This document shows, piece after piece, positions 24,522 to 32,859 of a DNA stretch of 45,151 bases. The stretch is taken from positions 1 through 45,151 of the forward strand of contig NZ_LGDV01000215.1 in the NCBI RefSeq assembly GCF_001280015.1. The letters are read 5' to 3'. The number at the start of each line of letters is the position of its first letter. Positions within the stretch are counted from its first letter, which is position 1. This DNA comes from Streptomyces sp. MMG1121. Its GTDB lineage: Bacteria; Actinomycetota; Actinomycetes; Streptomycetales; Streptomycetaceae. The position numbers and the translations under genes were made by a program. The notes beneath the pieces are model-generated. The model saw only the letters and a list, made by a program, of their open reading frames with translations, was not told where the DNA came from and did no database searches.

Positions 24522-25271
24522 CTACCGGGGCTCCGGCGGTCGCTGCCTCGGCATGTTCGGCCGGGTCCCGTTGGCGGGCGGCAGCGGGAAACGGCCCCCG
24601 GGCCCCGCGCCCTCCTGCCTCGGTACGGAGGCGACCGCCGTCTGGATGCCCAGCGGCGCCGACCCCGTACGGAACTCGACCATCCAGTCGGTCGTCTCCG
24701 TGCGCACCAGCTCCGTGATGTCCTCCGAGAAGCGCCGCAGCACGCCCAGGCACCGCTCGGCCGCCTCGCTCGCCGTGCCCTCCGCCGGGCCCAGCACCTC
24801 CCGGATGCTCTCGGAGGCCCAGTCGAACTGCAACGCCTGGAGCCGCCGCTGCACGGCCTGCGCGGTGGCCACGTCCCTTATCCAGCCGGAGGTCACGCCG
24901 AAGAACCGGTCGATGCCGACGCAGGCCACCGCGAGGAGCAGCGCCAGACAGCCCCAGGGCGCCACCCCGCGGGCCACCCCGGTCAGATCCAGCAGCGGCA
25001 GCGCCGCACCGGCCGCCGCGCCCGCCGCCGCACCGGCCCGCAGCCCCTGGGCCCCGCGCCGCTTCCAGACCCGGTCGCGCAGATACCAGGACGCCGTCTG
25101 CAGCGCTCCGCGCTCCACCCACTGGTACAGCTCGTCCAGCCGTTCGGCGGGCTCCCCCCAGTCCCCGAGCGGAAAGGCCCGCCCGGTCAGCTCGCCCGGC
25201 CGCAGCCCGGCCCAACCCTCGCCCCGCCCGTCCTGAGGCGGTCCCTCGGGCTGCATCTCCGGCTGACCCAC
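24522..25271 (-). CDS. SLATT-type two-transmembrane protein
   Basis: Protein of 249 aa whose centre matches the layout of SLATT (SLOG-associated two-TM) proteins. It has a helical N-terminal part (LDELYQWVERGALQTASWYLRDRVWKRRG), two hydrophobic helices (about 77-97 and 103-121) separated by a short turn, then a long amphipathic helical C-terminal region (WIRDVATAQAVQRRLQALQFDW and onward). The tail is Pro/Gly-rich. SLATT proteins are proposed pore-forming effectors in nucleotide-dependent conflict systems, but many Streptomyces copies are ordinary core genes. The start is GTG 25271 with GGGAG about 7 nt upstream. It converges on the binding-protein gene with a 16-bp gap. Family call by recognition, function unproven. 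Confidence 0.75.
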   Translation of the reverse strand: MGQPEMQPEGPPQDGRGEGWAGLRPGELTGRAFPLGDWGEPAERLDELYQWVERGALQTASWYLRDRVWKRRGAQGLRAGAAAGAAAGAALPLLDLTGVARGVAPWGCLALLLAVACVGIDRFFGVTSGWIRDVATAQAVQRRLQALQFDWASESIREVLGPAEGTASEAAERCLGVLRRFSEDITELVRTETTDWMVEFRTGSAPLGIQTAVASVPRQEGAGPGGRFPLPPANGTRPNMPRQRPPEPR

Positions 25272-25283
25272 CCGGCACTCCCA

Positions 25284-25324
25284 ACTGATCCTGACTGAAT
25301 CCCGACTGATCCCGATGATCCCGA
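25284..25324. repeat. Degenerate tandem repeat with 10-11-bp period
   Basis: Four imperfect copies of ACTGATCCCG lie end to end upstream of the SLATT gene. GTCAC (25328-25332) and GTGAC (25338-25342) form an inverted repeat just beyond. The helical-turn spacing suggests a protein-binding array, though this is only suggestive. Confidence 0.35.
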
Positions 25325-25538
25325 CCGGTCACGTAGCGTGACATCGCCTGACGACGCGCGGGATCCTTCCTACCGCCCAATGGGTGGCGGAGAGGGAGCT
25401 TTCCCGGCTTTTCCGCCCGGAAGAGGGTCTTGATCAGGTATAGGACTGCTGGACTTCTCACTCGAAAGAGTGGCGGGGCGACGGGGCCGTGGACCACGTA
25501 GGCTCATGCTCAAGGAGAAGAACGTAGAGGAGCTGATC

Positions 25539-25883
25539 GTGATCCCCGGTGGTGGCCAGCCCAACATGCAGCAGTTGCTCCAGCAGGCCCAGAAGATGCA
25601 GCAGGACCTCCAGCGGGCGCAGGAGGAACTGGCGAACACGGAGGTCGACGGGCAGGCGGGCGGCGGTCTGGTGCAGGCCACCGTGACCGGCGCCGGCGAG
25701 CTGCGTGCGCTGAAGATCGACCCGAAGGCCGTGGACCCGGAGGACACCGAGACCCTCGCCGACCTGATCGTGGCGGCCGTGCACGCGGCCAACGAGAACG
25801 CGCAGACCCTCCAGCAGCAGAAGCTCGGCCCGCTGGCCCAGGGACTCGGCGGCGGCACGGGCATCCCCGGTCTGCCGTTCTGA
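25539..25883 (+). CDS. YbaB/EbfC nucleoid-associated protein
   Basis: Small DNA-binding protein of 114 aa of the YbaB/EbfC family, which coats DNA as a tweezer-like dimer. The helical N-terminus ([24 protein letters not shown]), the sheet motif [37 protein letters not shown] and the C-terminal helix are all typical. I chose GTG 25539 (V-I-P-G-G-G), preceded by GAGGAG 6 nt away. The frame stays open to 25470, but that extension is not family-like. It sits directly upstream of recR, the conserved bacterial arrangement, with a 51-bp gap and the same direction, so co-transcription is likely. Confidence 0.95.
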   Translation: MIPGGGQPNMQQLLQQAQKMQQDLQRAQEELANTEVDGQAGGGLVQATVTGAGELRALKIDPKAVDPEDTETLADLIVAAVHAANENAQTLQQQKLGPLAQGLGGGTGIPGLPF

Positions 25884-25934
25884 GTCCCGGCCAACTACCG
25901 TACGTACCGAAAGGTCTCCAGGAAGGGCAGTCCG

Positions 25935-26534
25935 GTGTACGAAGGCGTGGTCCAGGACCTCATCGACGAGCTGGGGCGGCTGCCCGGCGTCGGTCCCAAG
26001 AGCGCGCAGCGGATCGCCTTCCACATCCTGCAGGCGGAGCCGACGGACGTACGGCGCCTCGCCCAGGCCCTGCTCGAGGTGAAGGCGAAGGTCCGCTTCT
26101 GCGCGACCTGCGGCAACGTGGCACAGGAGGAGCTGTGCAACATCTGCCGTGACCCGCGCCGCGACCCCTCGGTCATCTGCGTGGTGGAGGAGCCGAAGGA
26201 CGTGGTGGCGATCGAGCGCACCCGTGAGTTCCGGGGCCGCTACCACGTCCTGGGCGGCGCGATCAGCCCCATCGAGGGTGTGGGTCCCGACGATCTCCGT
26301 ATACGGGAACTTCTCGCGCGGTTGGCCGACGGGACGGTCACGGAACTGATCCTGGCGACGGACCCGAATCTGGAGGGCGAGGCGACGGCGACGTATCTCG
26401 CCCGGATGATCAAACCCATGGGCCTGAAGGTCACCCGCCTGGCCAGCGGCCTCCCGGTGGGCGGCGACCTGGAATACGCGGACGAGGTGACCCTCGGCCG
26501 CGCCTTCGAGGGGAGACGACTCCTAGATGTCTGA
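25935..26534 (+). CDS. recR: Recombination mediator RecR
   Basis: RecFOR-pathway protein of 199 aa that helps load RecA on gapped DNA. The helix-hairpin-helix lies near residues 10-30 ([20 protein letters not shown]). The zinc finger has Cys56, Cys59, Cys68 and Cys71 (CATC, then CNIC). The Toprim domain has [14 protein letters not shown], the acidic [13 protein letters not shown] loop and the C-terminal [26 protein letters not shown] motif. GTG start. It follows ybaB and overlaps the next gene by 8 bp, so the three form an operon. Confidence 0.97.
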   Translation: MYEGVVQDLIDELGRLPGVGPKSAQRIAFHILQAEPTDVRRLAQALLEVKAKVRFCATCGNVAQEELCNICRDPRRDPSVICVVEEPKDVVAIERTREFRGRYHVLGGAISPIEGVGPDDLRIRELLARLADGTVTELILATDPNLEGEATATYLARMIKPMGLKVTRLASGLPVGGDLEYADEVTLGRAFEGRRLLDV

Positions 26535-27189
26535 CGCCACGCTGCACGCCACGATGCAGGACCCGGACGACTTCGCGGTCCAGATCGCGGACCAGATCGA
26601 GAGCTTCCTGGTGGCCGTCACGGAGGTGGCGAGGGGCGACGAGCCCGGCTCGACCGTGCCCTTCCTCCTGCTGGAGGTCTCCCAGCTCCTGCTGGCCGGC
26701 GGCCGTCTGGGCGCGCACGAGGACATCGTCCCCGACGAGCGCTACGAGCCCGACCTGGGCCCGGAACCGGACGTGGACGAACTCCGCGAGAACCTGGCGC
26801 GGTTGCTGGAGCCGGTCGACGTCTACTCGGAGGTCTTCGACCCCTACGAGCCCCGCAGGGCCCCCGTCCCGGCCCGTATCTCGGACGACCTGGCCGACAC
26901 CATCACCGACCTCCGCCACGGCATGGCCCACTACCGCTCGGGCCGTACGACGGAGGCCCTGTGGTGGTGGCAGTTCTCCTACTTCTCCAACTGGGGCCCC
27001 ACCGCCTCCGCCGTCCTGCGCGCCCTGCAGTCGGTCCTCATCCACGTCCGCCTCAACCAGCCCCTGGAGGAGCTGGACGGCCTCGACACCGACCAGGCGA
27101 CGATGGGTGACGAGACGCTGGAGTTCGAGGCGGGCCGGGTCATGGAGGAGGAGATCGGCGAGCCGTTGGGGATGCGGCGGGGGAAGTAG
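26527..27189 (+). CDS. DUF5063-family protein
   Basis: Cytosolic protein of 220 aa with no known activity. It is acidic and largely helical. The N-terminal half has [20 protein letters not shown] and [20 protein letters not shown]; the second half has [48 protein letters not shown], the Trp-rich core that makes the family recognisable. The start ATG overlaps recR by 8 bp, indicating translational coupling and suggesting a link to the ybaB-recR unit. Stop at 27189. Confidence 0.9.
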   Translation: MSDATLHATMQDPDDFAVQIADQIESFLVAVTEVARGDEPGSTVPFLLLEVSQLLLAGGRLGAHEDIVPDERYEPDLGPEPDVDELRENLARLLEPVDVYSEVFDPYEPRRAPVPARISDDLADTITDLRHGMAHYRSGRTTEALWWWQFSYFSNWGPTASAVLRALQSVLIHVRLNQPLEELDGLDTDQATMGDETLEFEAGRVMEEEIGEPLGMRRGK

Positions 27190-27250
27190 CAGGAGCGACC
27201 GGCGGCCGGAAACCGATGCGACGGGCCGGCTCCGTGTCTCATGTCCGGGT

Positions 27251-27988
27251 CTAATGTCCGGCCCACACTCCCCACAGGCCCTTCGTCATCGTCGTGGCGC
27301 CGCCCGCCAGGAGCAGGACCAGGTGGCGGGCCCGGTGTTCGGGGATGCGGGGGGCGATCCTGCTGCCTGTCAGGGCGCCTGCCGTCAGGGCCGTGGCGGT
27401 GACGGCCCACTGGGGGGCGGTCAGGTGGGGGGCGCCGTTCGCGGCGAGGGAGAGGGTGTTGACGGCTACGCCGTAGAACTGGGCGTTGGGGACGAACTCC
27501 CGTACCGTCCAGCCCGCGTTGAGGGCGTAGAGGGAGATCGGGGGGCCGCCCACTCCTGCCGCCGCGTTCATGAAGCCGCCCACCGCTCCCGCCGTCACCG
27601 CTCCCTTGCCGCCCCGCAGGGCCGGGACGCGGGCGCCGTGCAGGACGAGGAGGACGGCCGCCGTCACCAGCGCGCCCGTCACCGACAGCAGGACCGGGCG
27701 CGGGAGTTGGCGGGTCATCCAGGCGCCCGCCGGGACCGTGCAGGCCGCCGCCAGGCAGAGCGGCACCATCGCCGCCGGACGGACGCGGCGCCAGCCGCCC
27801 GCCAGGCCCACGACGCTGATCGCTCCGGCGGCGCAGTTCGCGAGGATCACGCCCTGGGCCGGGCCGAGCAGCAGGACCAGGGCCGGTGCGGCGACCAGGG
27901 CGAAGCCCATGCCGGTCAGCCACTGGACGCATCCGCCGAGCAGGACGATCGCCGCGAGCGACACCTCCATTGTCATGAACATCTGCAT
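27251..27988 (-). CDS. TauE/SafE-family (TSUP) membrane permease
   Basis: Integral membrane protein of 245 aa with 7-8 hydrophobic helices. It shows the internal repeat of the TSUP family: LLGGCVQWLTGMGFALVAAPALVLLLGP in the first half and AVGGFMNAAAGVGGPPISLYAL in the second. Members are thought to move sulfite, sulfoacetate or other organosulfur anions outward; nothing here fixes the substrate. Start choice is uncertain among ATG codons at 27988, 27982, 27976 and 27970, and the last begins MEVSLAAIVLLGG, close to the family start. A 17-bp palindrome lies just upstream. It is divergent from ask. Confidence 0.9.
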   Translation of the reverse strand: MQMFMTMEVSLAAIVLLGGCVQWLTGMGFALVAAPALVLLLGPAQGVILANCAAGAISVVGLAGGWRRVRPAAMVPLCLAAACTVPAGAWMTRQLPRPVLLSVTGALVTAAVLLVLHGARVPALRGGKGAVTAGAVGGFMNAAAGVGGPPISLYALNAGWTVREFVPNAQFYGVAVNTLSLAANGAPHLTAPQWAVTATALTAGALTGSRIAPRIPEHRARHLVLLLAGGATTMTKGLWGVWAGH

Positions 27989-27989
27989 A

Positions 27990-28006
27990 CACCACCGGCG
28001 GTGGTG
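27990..28006. promoter_or_regulatory. Palindrome at the TauE gene start
   Basis: CACCACC (27990-27996) and GGTGGTG (28000-28006) are perfect 7-bp arms around GGC, 2 bp before the first possible start of the permease. It could be an operator, or an RNA hairpin hiding the ribosome-binding region. Confidence 0.4.
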
Positions 28007-28134
28007 CTGTGACCCAGGGCACTTTTCCGCGTGGCAGGCCGAACGCTGGGCAGATGCCGGATGCGGACGTCCGGTGCCTCACCATTCCGATGTCTCACCA
28101 TGCGGGAGCAGGGTGGTGGAATTCGGACGCTCGT

Positions 28135-28140
28135 TAGACT
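28135..28140 (+). promoter_or_regulatory. -10 element for ask-asd
   Basis: TAGACT is a good -10 hexamer 34 nt before the ask start and implies a leader of about 28 nt. No convincing -35 is seen. There is no room for a lysine riboswitch in this leader. Confidence 0.5.
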
Positions 28141-28174
28141 GAGCCGACACAAACGAACCGAGCGAGGAGCGCAC

Positions 28175-29446
28175 GTGGGCCTTGTCGTGCAGAAGTACGG
28201 AGGTTCCTCCGTAGCCGATGCCGAAGGCATCAAGCGCGTCGCCAAGCGGATCGTGGAAGCGAAGAAGAACGGCAACCAGGTTGTCGTCGTCGTTTCCGCG
28301 ATGGGCGACACGACGGACGAGCTGATCGATCTCGCCGAGCAGGTGTCTCCGATGCCTGCCGGGCGCGAATTCGACATGCTGCTGACCGCCGGAGAGCGGA
28401 TCTCCATGGCCCTGCTGGCGATGGCGATCAAAAACCTGGGCCACGAGGCCCAGTCGTTCACGGGCAGCCAGGCAGGCGTCATCACCGACTCGGTCCACAA
28501 CAAAGCCCGGATCATCGACGTCACGCCCGGCCGGATCCGTGAGTCCCTGGACCGGGGCAACATCGCGATCGTCGCCGGTTTCCAGGGCGTCAGCCAGGAC
28601 AAGAAGGACATCACCACGCTCGGTCGTGGCGGTTCCGACACGACGGCCGTGGCGCTCGCCGCCGCGCTCGACGCCGAGGTCTGCGAGATCTACACCGACG
28701 TCGACGGCGTGTTCACCGCCGACCCGCGCGTCGTGAAGAAGGCGAAGAAGATCGACTGGATCTCCTTCGAGGACATGCTGGAGCTGGCGGCCTCCGGTTC
28801 CAAGGTGCTGCTGCACCGCTGTGTCGAGTACGCCCGCCGCTACAACATCCCGATCCACGTGCGGTCCAGCTTCAGCGGACTTCAGGGCACGTGGGTCAGC
28901 AGTGAGCCGATTGGGGACCAGAAGGTGGAGCAGGCCATCATCTCCGGTGTCGCGCACGACACCTCCGAGGCCAAGATCACGGTCGTCGGCGTGCCGGACA
29001 AGCCGGGTGAGGCCGCCGCGATCTTCCGGACCATCGCCGATGCCGAGATCAACATCGACATGGTCGTGCAGAACGTGTCCGCCGCGTCCACCGGGCTGAC
29101 GGACATCTCGTTCACGCTGCCGAAGACCGAGGGTCGCAGGGCCATCGACGCGCTGGAGCGAAACCGGCCGGGGATCGGCTTCGACTCGCTGCGCTACGAC
29201 GACCAGATCGGGAAGATCTCGCTGGTCGGCGCCGGTATGAAGACCAACCCGGGCGTGACCGCCTCGTTCTTCGAGGCGCTGTCCGACGCGGGCGTGAACA
29301 TCGAGCTGATCTCGACCTCCGAGATCCGCATCTCGGTCGTCACGCGCAAGGACGACGTGCCCGAGGCCGTCCGTGCCGTGCACACCGCCTTCGGGCTGGA
29401 CTCCGACACCGACGAGGCCGTCGTCTACGGCGGCACCGGCCGATGA
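28175..29446 (+). CDS. ask: Aspartate kinase
   Basis: Phosphorylates aspartate, the first step to lysine, threonine, methionine and diaminopimelate. It is 423 aa with GTG 28175 and GAGGAG 5 nt upstream. Catalytic-domain motifs are [11 protein letters not shown] (residues 4-14), [43 protein letters not shown] and [15 protein letters not shown]. Two ACT domains follow (from about 265: [18 protein letters not shown]; from about 345: [23 protein letters not shown]), the site of lysine/threonine feedback. An in-frame GTG at 28925 with GGGGA upstream could give a 173-aa beta subunit, as in the alpha2beta2 enzymes of related actinobacteria. It is followed by asd after 28 bp. Confidence 0.98.
   Translation: MGLVVQKYGGSSVADAEGIKRVAKRIVEAKKNGNQVVVVVSAMGDTTDELIDLAEQVSPMPAGREFDMLLTAGERISMALLAMAIKNLGHEAQSFTGSQAGVITDSVHNKARIIDVTPGRIRESLDRGNIAIVAGFQGVSQDKKDITTLGRGGSDTTAVALAAALDAEVCEIYTDVDGVFTADPRVVKKAKKIDWISFEDMLELAASGSKVLLHRCVEYARRYNIPIHVRSSFSGLQGTWVSSEPIGDQKVEQAIISGVAHDTSEAKITVVGVPDKPGEAAAIFRTIADAEINIDMVVQNVSAASTGLTDISFTLPKTEGRRAIDALERNRPGIGFDSLRYDDQIGKISLVGAGMKTNPGVTASFFEALSDAGVNIELISTSEIRISVVTRKDDVPEAVRAVHTAFGLDSDTDEAVVYGGTGR
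28925..29446 (+). other. Possible internal translation product: aspartate kinase beta subunit
   Basis: GTG 28925 is in frame with ask and preceded by GGGGA at about 8 nt. The product would be 173 aa covering both ACT domains (KITVVGV onward). Corynebacterium lysC makes a beta subunit of almost this length from an internal start. This is an inference; other internal starts are possible. Confidence 0.45.
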
Positions 29447-29474
29447 CCTTCTCCCGGTACGGAGGCGTACGACG

Positions 29475-30527
29475 ATGACCGGCAAGCCGACGCTCGCGGT
29501 CGTGGGAGCGACCGGAGCCGTCGGCGCGGTCATGCTCCGGATCCTGTCCCAGCGGGCGGACATCTGGGGCGAGATCCGGCTGCTCGCCTCCCCCCGCTCG
29601 GCCGGCCGCAAGCTGGCCGTGCGCGGGGAGGAGGTCGAGGTGGCGGCCCTGACGGAGGACGCCTTCGACGGGGTCGACATCGCGCTGTTCGACGTGCCGG
29701 ACGAGGTGGCCGCCGAGTGGGCGCCGATCGCCGCCGCGCGCGGTGTGGTCGTCGTCGACAACTCGGCCGCCTTCCGGCTGGACCCCGAGGTGCCGCTGGT
29801 GGTGCCCGAGGTCAACCCGCACGCCGTACGGATGCGTCCGCGCGGGATCGTCGCCAACCCCAACTGCACGACCCTGACGATGATCGTCGCCCTGGGCGCG
29901 CTGCACGCCGAGTTCGGGCTGCGCGAGCTGGTGGTGTCGTCGTACCAGGCGGTGAGCGGGGCGGGGCGCGCGGGCGTGGAGACGTTGCGGGCCCAGCTGT
30001 CCCTGGTCGCGGGTACGGAACTGGGGACCACCCCCGGTGACGTACGGCGGGCCGTCGGCGAGAACACGGGGCCGTTCCCGGAGCCCGTCGCGCTGAACGT
30101 CGTGCCGTGGGCCGGCTCGCTCCGCGAGGACGGCTGGTCCTCGGAGGAGATGAAGGTCCGCGACGAGGCGCGCAAGATCCTCGGACTGCCCCGGCTGCCC
30201 GTCGCCGTGACCTGTGTCCGGGTGCCCGTCGTCACCACGCACTCCCTGACCGTGCACGCCCGCTTCCAGGGCGAGGTCACCGTCGACGGCGCCCGCGAGA
30301 TCCTCGCCACCGCGCCGGGCGTGGTGCTGTACGACGACCCGGCCGCCGGGGAGTTCCCCACCCCGGCCGATGTCGTGGGCACCGATCCGACCTGGGTGGG
30401 CCGGGTCCGGCGGACCCTGGACGACCCGACCGCGCTCGAACTCTTCGTGTGCGGCGACAACCTCCGCAAGGGCGCCGCGCTGAACACCGCGCAGATCGCG
30501 GAGCTGGTCGCCGCGGAGTTCTGCTGA
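29475..30527 (+). CDS. asd: Aspartate-semialdehyde dehydrogenase
   Basis: Reduces aspartyl phosphate to aspartate semialdehyde with NADPH, the step after aspartate kinase. It is 350 aa from ATG 29475, with GGAGG 9 nt upstream. The NADP-binding loop is [16 protein letters not shown]. The active-site Cys131 lies in NPNCTTLTM, and the substrate-binding and dimer region is [17 protein letters not shown]. The C-terminal catalytic part includes [17 protein letters not shown], with its conserved Arg and His. It forms an operon with ask. A UUCG-type hairpin follows the stop. Confidence 0.97.
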   Translation: MTGKPTLAVVGATGAVGAVMLRILSQRADIWGEIRLLASPRSAGRKLAVRGEEVEVAALTEDAFDGVDIALFDVPDEVAAEWAPIAAARGVVVVDNSAAFRLDPEVPLVVPEVNPHAVRMRPRGIVANPNCTTLTMIVALGALHAEFGLRELVVSSYQAVSGAGRAGVETLRAQLSLVAGTELGTTPGDVRRAVGENTGPFPEPVALNVVPWAGSLREDGWSSEEMKVRDEARKILGLPRLPVAVTCVRVPVVTTHSLTVHARFQGEVTVDGAREILATAPGVVLYDDPAAGEFPTPADVVGTDPTWVGRVRRTLDDPTALELFVCGDNLRKGAALNTAQIAELVAAEFC

Positions 30528-30544
30528 GTGCCGGGCCCCGCCCA

Positions 30545-30560
30545 CGCGTATTCGTACGCG
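30545..30560 (+). terminator. UUCG-tetraloop hairpin after asd
   Basis: CGCGTA and TACGCG flank TTCG, a very stable tetraloop, 18 bp after the asd stop. It is a likely terminator or RNA 3'-end stabiliser for the ask-asd message. Confidence 0.55.
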
Positions 30561-30618
30561 ACGTCGTTCCTTGTGTGTGGAATTTGTAGGGTCTGAGTAA
30601 GAAATGTGTTCAGGAGCA

Positions 30619-30630
30619 TGGTCCGGACCA
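30619..30630. promoter_or_regulatory. 12-bp palindrome resembling a DasR/HutC-type GntR site
   Basis: TGGTCCGGACCA is perfectly self-complementary and carries both half-sites (TGGTC/GACCA) of the DasR-responsive element consensus, differing at the two central bases (CG instead of TA). A trailing CT also matches the consensus. It lies about 20 nt after the candidate transcription start, where a bound repressor would block transcription. Confidence 0.45.
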
Positions 30631-30675
30631 CTTGAACCAGGCCTTACGGCAACAGAGGATCAGCAGAGGATTTTC

Positions 30676-30710
30676 CTCCCCGCCCTGCGCAACCGCTGCA
30701 GGGCGGGGAG
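30676..30710. terminator. 13-bp perfect stem terminator
   Basis: CTCCCCGCCCTGC (30676-30688) and its exact reverse complement (30698-30710) flank a 9-nt loop, followed by CGTCTTTG and preceded by TTTTC. It should work in both directions. Confidence 0.8.
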
Positions 30711-30911
30711 CGTCTTTGCGGTCACCCTTGCGGGGCCTGAGGGCGAACGATCCTGACGTGGGGACGTCGCGACCGGGGCGTGGGGACGCTCAGGGCGCAT
30801 GGGACATAAGGGAAGAGCGGGACGCATGACGGCACTTGAGGCGCCGCCGGTTGTCGCACATGTGACGCCCGGCACGTACAACCCTGGCGGGGGGAGACGT
30901 GTCCAACAGGC

Positions 30912-31586
30912 GTGGCAGAGGTACTCGAACTCAGTGCGGCCCGCGGCACCGCGGCTCTCCGGCCGCCCCGTGCGGTGCTCCGGCCCCGCACGTCCGGCGG
31001 CATGCCGGTGATCGCGCCCATGCCCGCCGCGCGGCCCACCCGCATACCAGGTCAACGTGACGGATCCGAGGAGGCCGCGGCGGACGCGGTCGCCGGGACG
31101 ACCGTCGACCACCTCACCGAGACCTACCGCGCGCACTACCGCTCGCTGCTGGGCCTGGCCGCGCTGCTCCTCGACGACACCGCCTCCTGCGAGGACGTCG
31201 TCCAGGAGGCCTTCATCCGCGTGCACTCGGCCCGCAAACGTGTCCGCGACCCCGAGAAGACCCTCGCCTACCTCCGCCAGACGGTCGTCAACCTCTCCCG
31301 GTCCACGCTGCGCCGGCGCATCCTCGGCCTGAAGCTGCTGTCCAAGCCGATGCCGGACATGGCGAGTGCGGAGGAGGGCGCCTACGACCAGCTGGAGCGC
31401 CGCGATCTCATCAAGGCGATGAAGGGCCTGCAGCGCCGTCAGCGCGAGGTCCTGGTCCTGCGCTACTTCGCGGACATGACCGAGGCGCAGGTCGCCGAGT
31501 CCCTCGGGATCTCCCTGGGCTCGGTGAAGGCGTACGGCTCGCGGGGCATCGCCGCACTGCGGGTGGCCATGGAGGCACCGGCATGA
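30912..31586 (+). CDS. ECF sigma factor, SigE family
   Basis: Extracytoplasmic-function RNA polymerase sigma factor of 224 aa of the SigE-type group common in Streptomyces. The N-terminal about 55 residues are not conserved. Region 2 follows (LTETYRAHYRSLLGLAALLLDDTASCEDVVQEAFIRVHSARKRV), then YLRQTVVNLSRSTLRRR. Region 4 carries an HTH (LQRRQREVLVLRYFADMTEAQVAESLGISLGSVKAYGSRGIAALRVAM). The start is GTG 30912; a start closer to region 2 cannot be excluded. The downstream membrane protein, 16 bp away, is the likely membrane partner. Promoter specificity is unknown. Confidence 0.93.
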   Translation: MAEVLELSAARGTAALRPPRAVLRPRTSGGMPVIAPMPAARPTRIPGQRDGSEEAAADAVAGTTVDHLTETYRAHYRSLLGLAALLLDDTASCEDVVQEAFIRVHSARKRVRDPEKTLAYLRQTVVNLSRSTLRRRILGLKLLSKPMPDMASAEEGAYDQLERRDLIKAMKGLQRRQREVLVLRYFADMTEAQVAESLGISLGSVKAYGSRGIAALRVAMEAPA

Positions 31587-31602
31587 GCGAGCGGGGCGGA
31601 AC

Positions 31603-32850
31603 ATGAGCGAGCGAGAGGCAGGGGGTGATCCCGATGCGGGTCGTTCCCCCGAACGCCACGAGCCCTTCGCCCGGCGCCGGCCGACGAAGCGGACTGAGCA
31701 AGAGCACACGCAATCGCACGCTGGGAACGGAACTGTGAACCACGGCCCCGACGAGAAGCACCCCGAGGGGCTCGGCCCGGAAGCAGGCGGGGGTGGCTCG
31801 GACCTCGGCGGGCTCGGGTCGGATCTCGGCGGACTCGGAGACGACGAGCTCGCTCTGCGGCGGATGCTGCACTCCGCCGTCGACGACGTGGAGCCGCGCG
31901 CCGGGACACTGGAACAACTGCGGCGGGCGGTGCCGGCCCGACGGGCCCGCAAGCGGCAGGCCGTCGTCGGGATGGCCGCCGCGGCCCTGTTCTTCGGCAC
32001 CGCGATCCCGGCCCTCGTACACGTCTCGGCCTCCGGCGGCTCCGACCCCGACACCGCCATGGCCGGCCAGTCCTCGCAGGCCCAGGGCGGCAGCGGGCAG
32101 GGCAAGGACAAGGGCGACGGGACGGGCGGCCGCAAGGACACCGGCGGTCCGAGCGCCACGCCCGGCAGGCCGACCGACGCGGGCGGCGAGAAGGGCAAGC
32201 GCGGCGGCGGTGTCACCGGTTCGACCGGCGGCGTCAACCCGACCGCCACGCTCGCCTCGGGCAGCGCCCCGCTGTGCAGCCCCGCCCAGCTGGGCTCCGC
32301 CACCGGCAGCGCCGAGGTCCCGGACTCCGCGGGCGTCGTCTACGGCACGTTCCGGGTCACGAACACCTCCACCGCCGCCTGCACCGTCAGCGGCGCGGGC
32401 ACCGTCACCCCCACCGCACAGGGCGCGGCCGACCCTGCCAAGATCACCACCGCCCGGCACGCGGCCGGTGACGCGGCGACCGCTCTGCCCGATCCCAGCC
32501 TGGAGATCTCCGGGCTGGTGCTGCAGCCCGGCGCGGCCTACGAGGAGAAGTTCGCCTTCGTGCCCTCGCAGGCCTGTCCCACGACCGGCGGCTCCACCAC
32601 GACCGGCGGCTCGGACACCGGCGGCGCGTCGCCGGACCCGACGCCCTCGCAGGACGCGAGTGCCGCCGGCGGCTCCGACACGGGCAGTGCGTCGGGTACG
32701 ACGACCCAGCTGGTCACGGAGGAGGGCACGGCCGACGGCAGTGTCGTGGTCACGCACACGGCAGCGGGCGGATCGCCGTCCACCTCGGCGACCGTGCCGC
32801 AGGAGTGTGCGGGGACCGTCTACTACACCGGGGTGCTGGCGGGCTCGTAG
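31603..32850 (+). CDS. Membrane protein downstream of ECF sigma, possible anti-sigma partner
   Basis: Single-pass membrane protein of 415 aa. The cytosolic part (residues 1-118) contains a duplicated SDLGGLG stretch and DDELALRRMLHSAVDDVEPRAGTLEQLRRAVPARRARKRQ, the segment seen in Streptomyces proteins that follow SigE-type sigma genes and probably contact them. A membrane helix spans about 120-142. The outside part has a long Gly/Lys/Thr-rich linker and a beta domain resembling DUF4232 (SAPLCSPAQLG, VVYGTFRVTNTSTAACTVSG), then a low-complexity Ser/Thr/Gly tail. No zinc-binding anti-sigma motif is visible, so the anti-sigma role is inference. GTG 31735 (VNHGPDEK) is an alternative start. Confidence 0.85.
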   Translation: MSEREAGGDPDAGRSPERHEPFARRRPTKRTEQEHTQSHAGNGTVNHGPDEKHPEGLGPEAGGGGSDLGGLGSDLGGLGDDELALRRMLHSAVDDVEPRAGTLEQLRRAVPARRARKRQAVVGMAAAALFFGTAIPALVHVSASGGSDPDTAMAGQSSQAQGGSGQGKDKGDGTGGRKDTGGPSATPGRPTDAGGEKGKRGGGVTGSTGGVNPTATLASGSAPLCSPAQLGSATGSAEVPDSAGVVYGTFRVTNTSTAACTVSGAGTVTPTAQGAADPAKITTARHAAGDAATALPDPSLEISGLVLQPGAAYEEKFAFVPSQACPTTGGSTTTGGSDTGGASPDPTPSQDASAAGGSDTGSASGTTTQLVTEEGTADGSVVVTHTAAGGSPSTSATVPQECAGTVYYTGVLAGS

Positions 32851-32859
32851 CCCCGCCGG

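Larger units (their letters stand above)
30599..30715 (+). ncRNA. Candidate small RNA between asd and the sigma gene
   Basis: TAGGGT (30587-30592) would set a start near 30599, and the 13-bp hairpin at 30676-30710 followed by CGTCTTTG would end the transcript. The result is an RNA of roughly 115 nt without a convincing reading frame. No -35 box is clear. This is an inference from promoter and terminator placement only. Confidence 0.3.
30528..30911 (+). other. asd-sigma intergenic region (384 bp)
   Basis: This is the longest stretch without a protein gene. In order it holds a UUCG hairpin (30545-30560), a -10-like TAGGGT (30587-30592), a 12-bp DasR-like palindrome (30619-30630), a 13-bp stem terminator (30676-30710), and a CACATGTG palindrome (30857-30864) about 50 bp before the sigma start. 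A 61-codon ATG frame from 30826 runs into the sigma gene but looks poorly protein-like. The segment 30599-30715 could be a small RNA. Confidence 0.6.

Noticed and set aside
28141..28174. Lysine riboswitch before ask
   Set aside because: The leader from the TAGACT promoter is only about 28 nt, far too short.
30826..31011. 61-codon frame before and into the ECF sigma gene
   Set aside because: It overlaps the sigma gene in another frame, ends in Arg/Pro-rich shadow sequence, and has only a weak ribosome-binding site.
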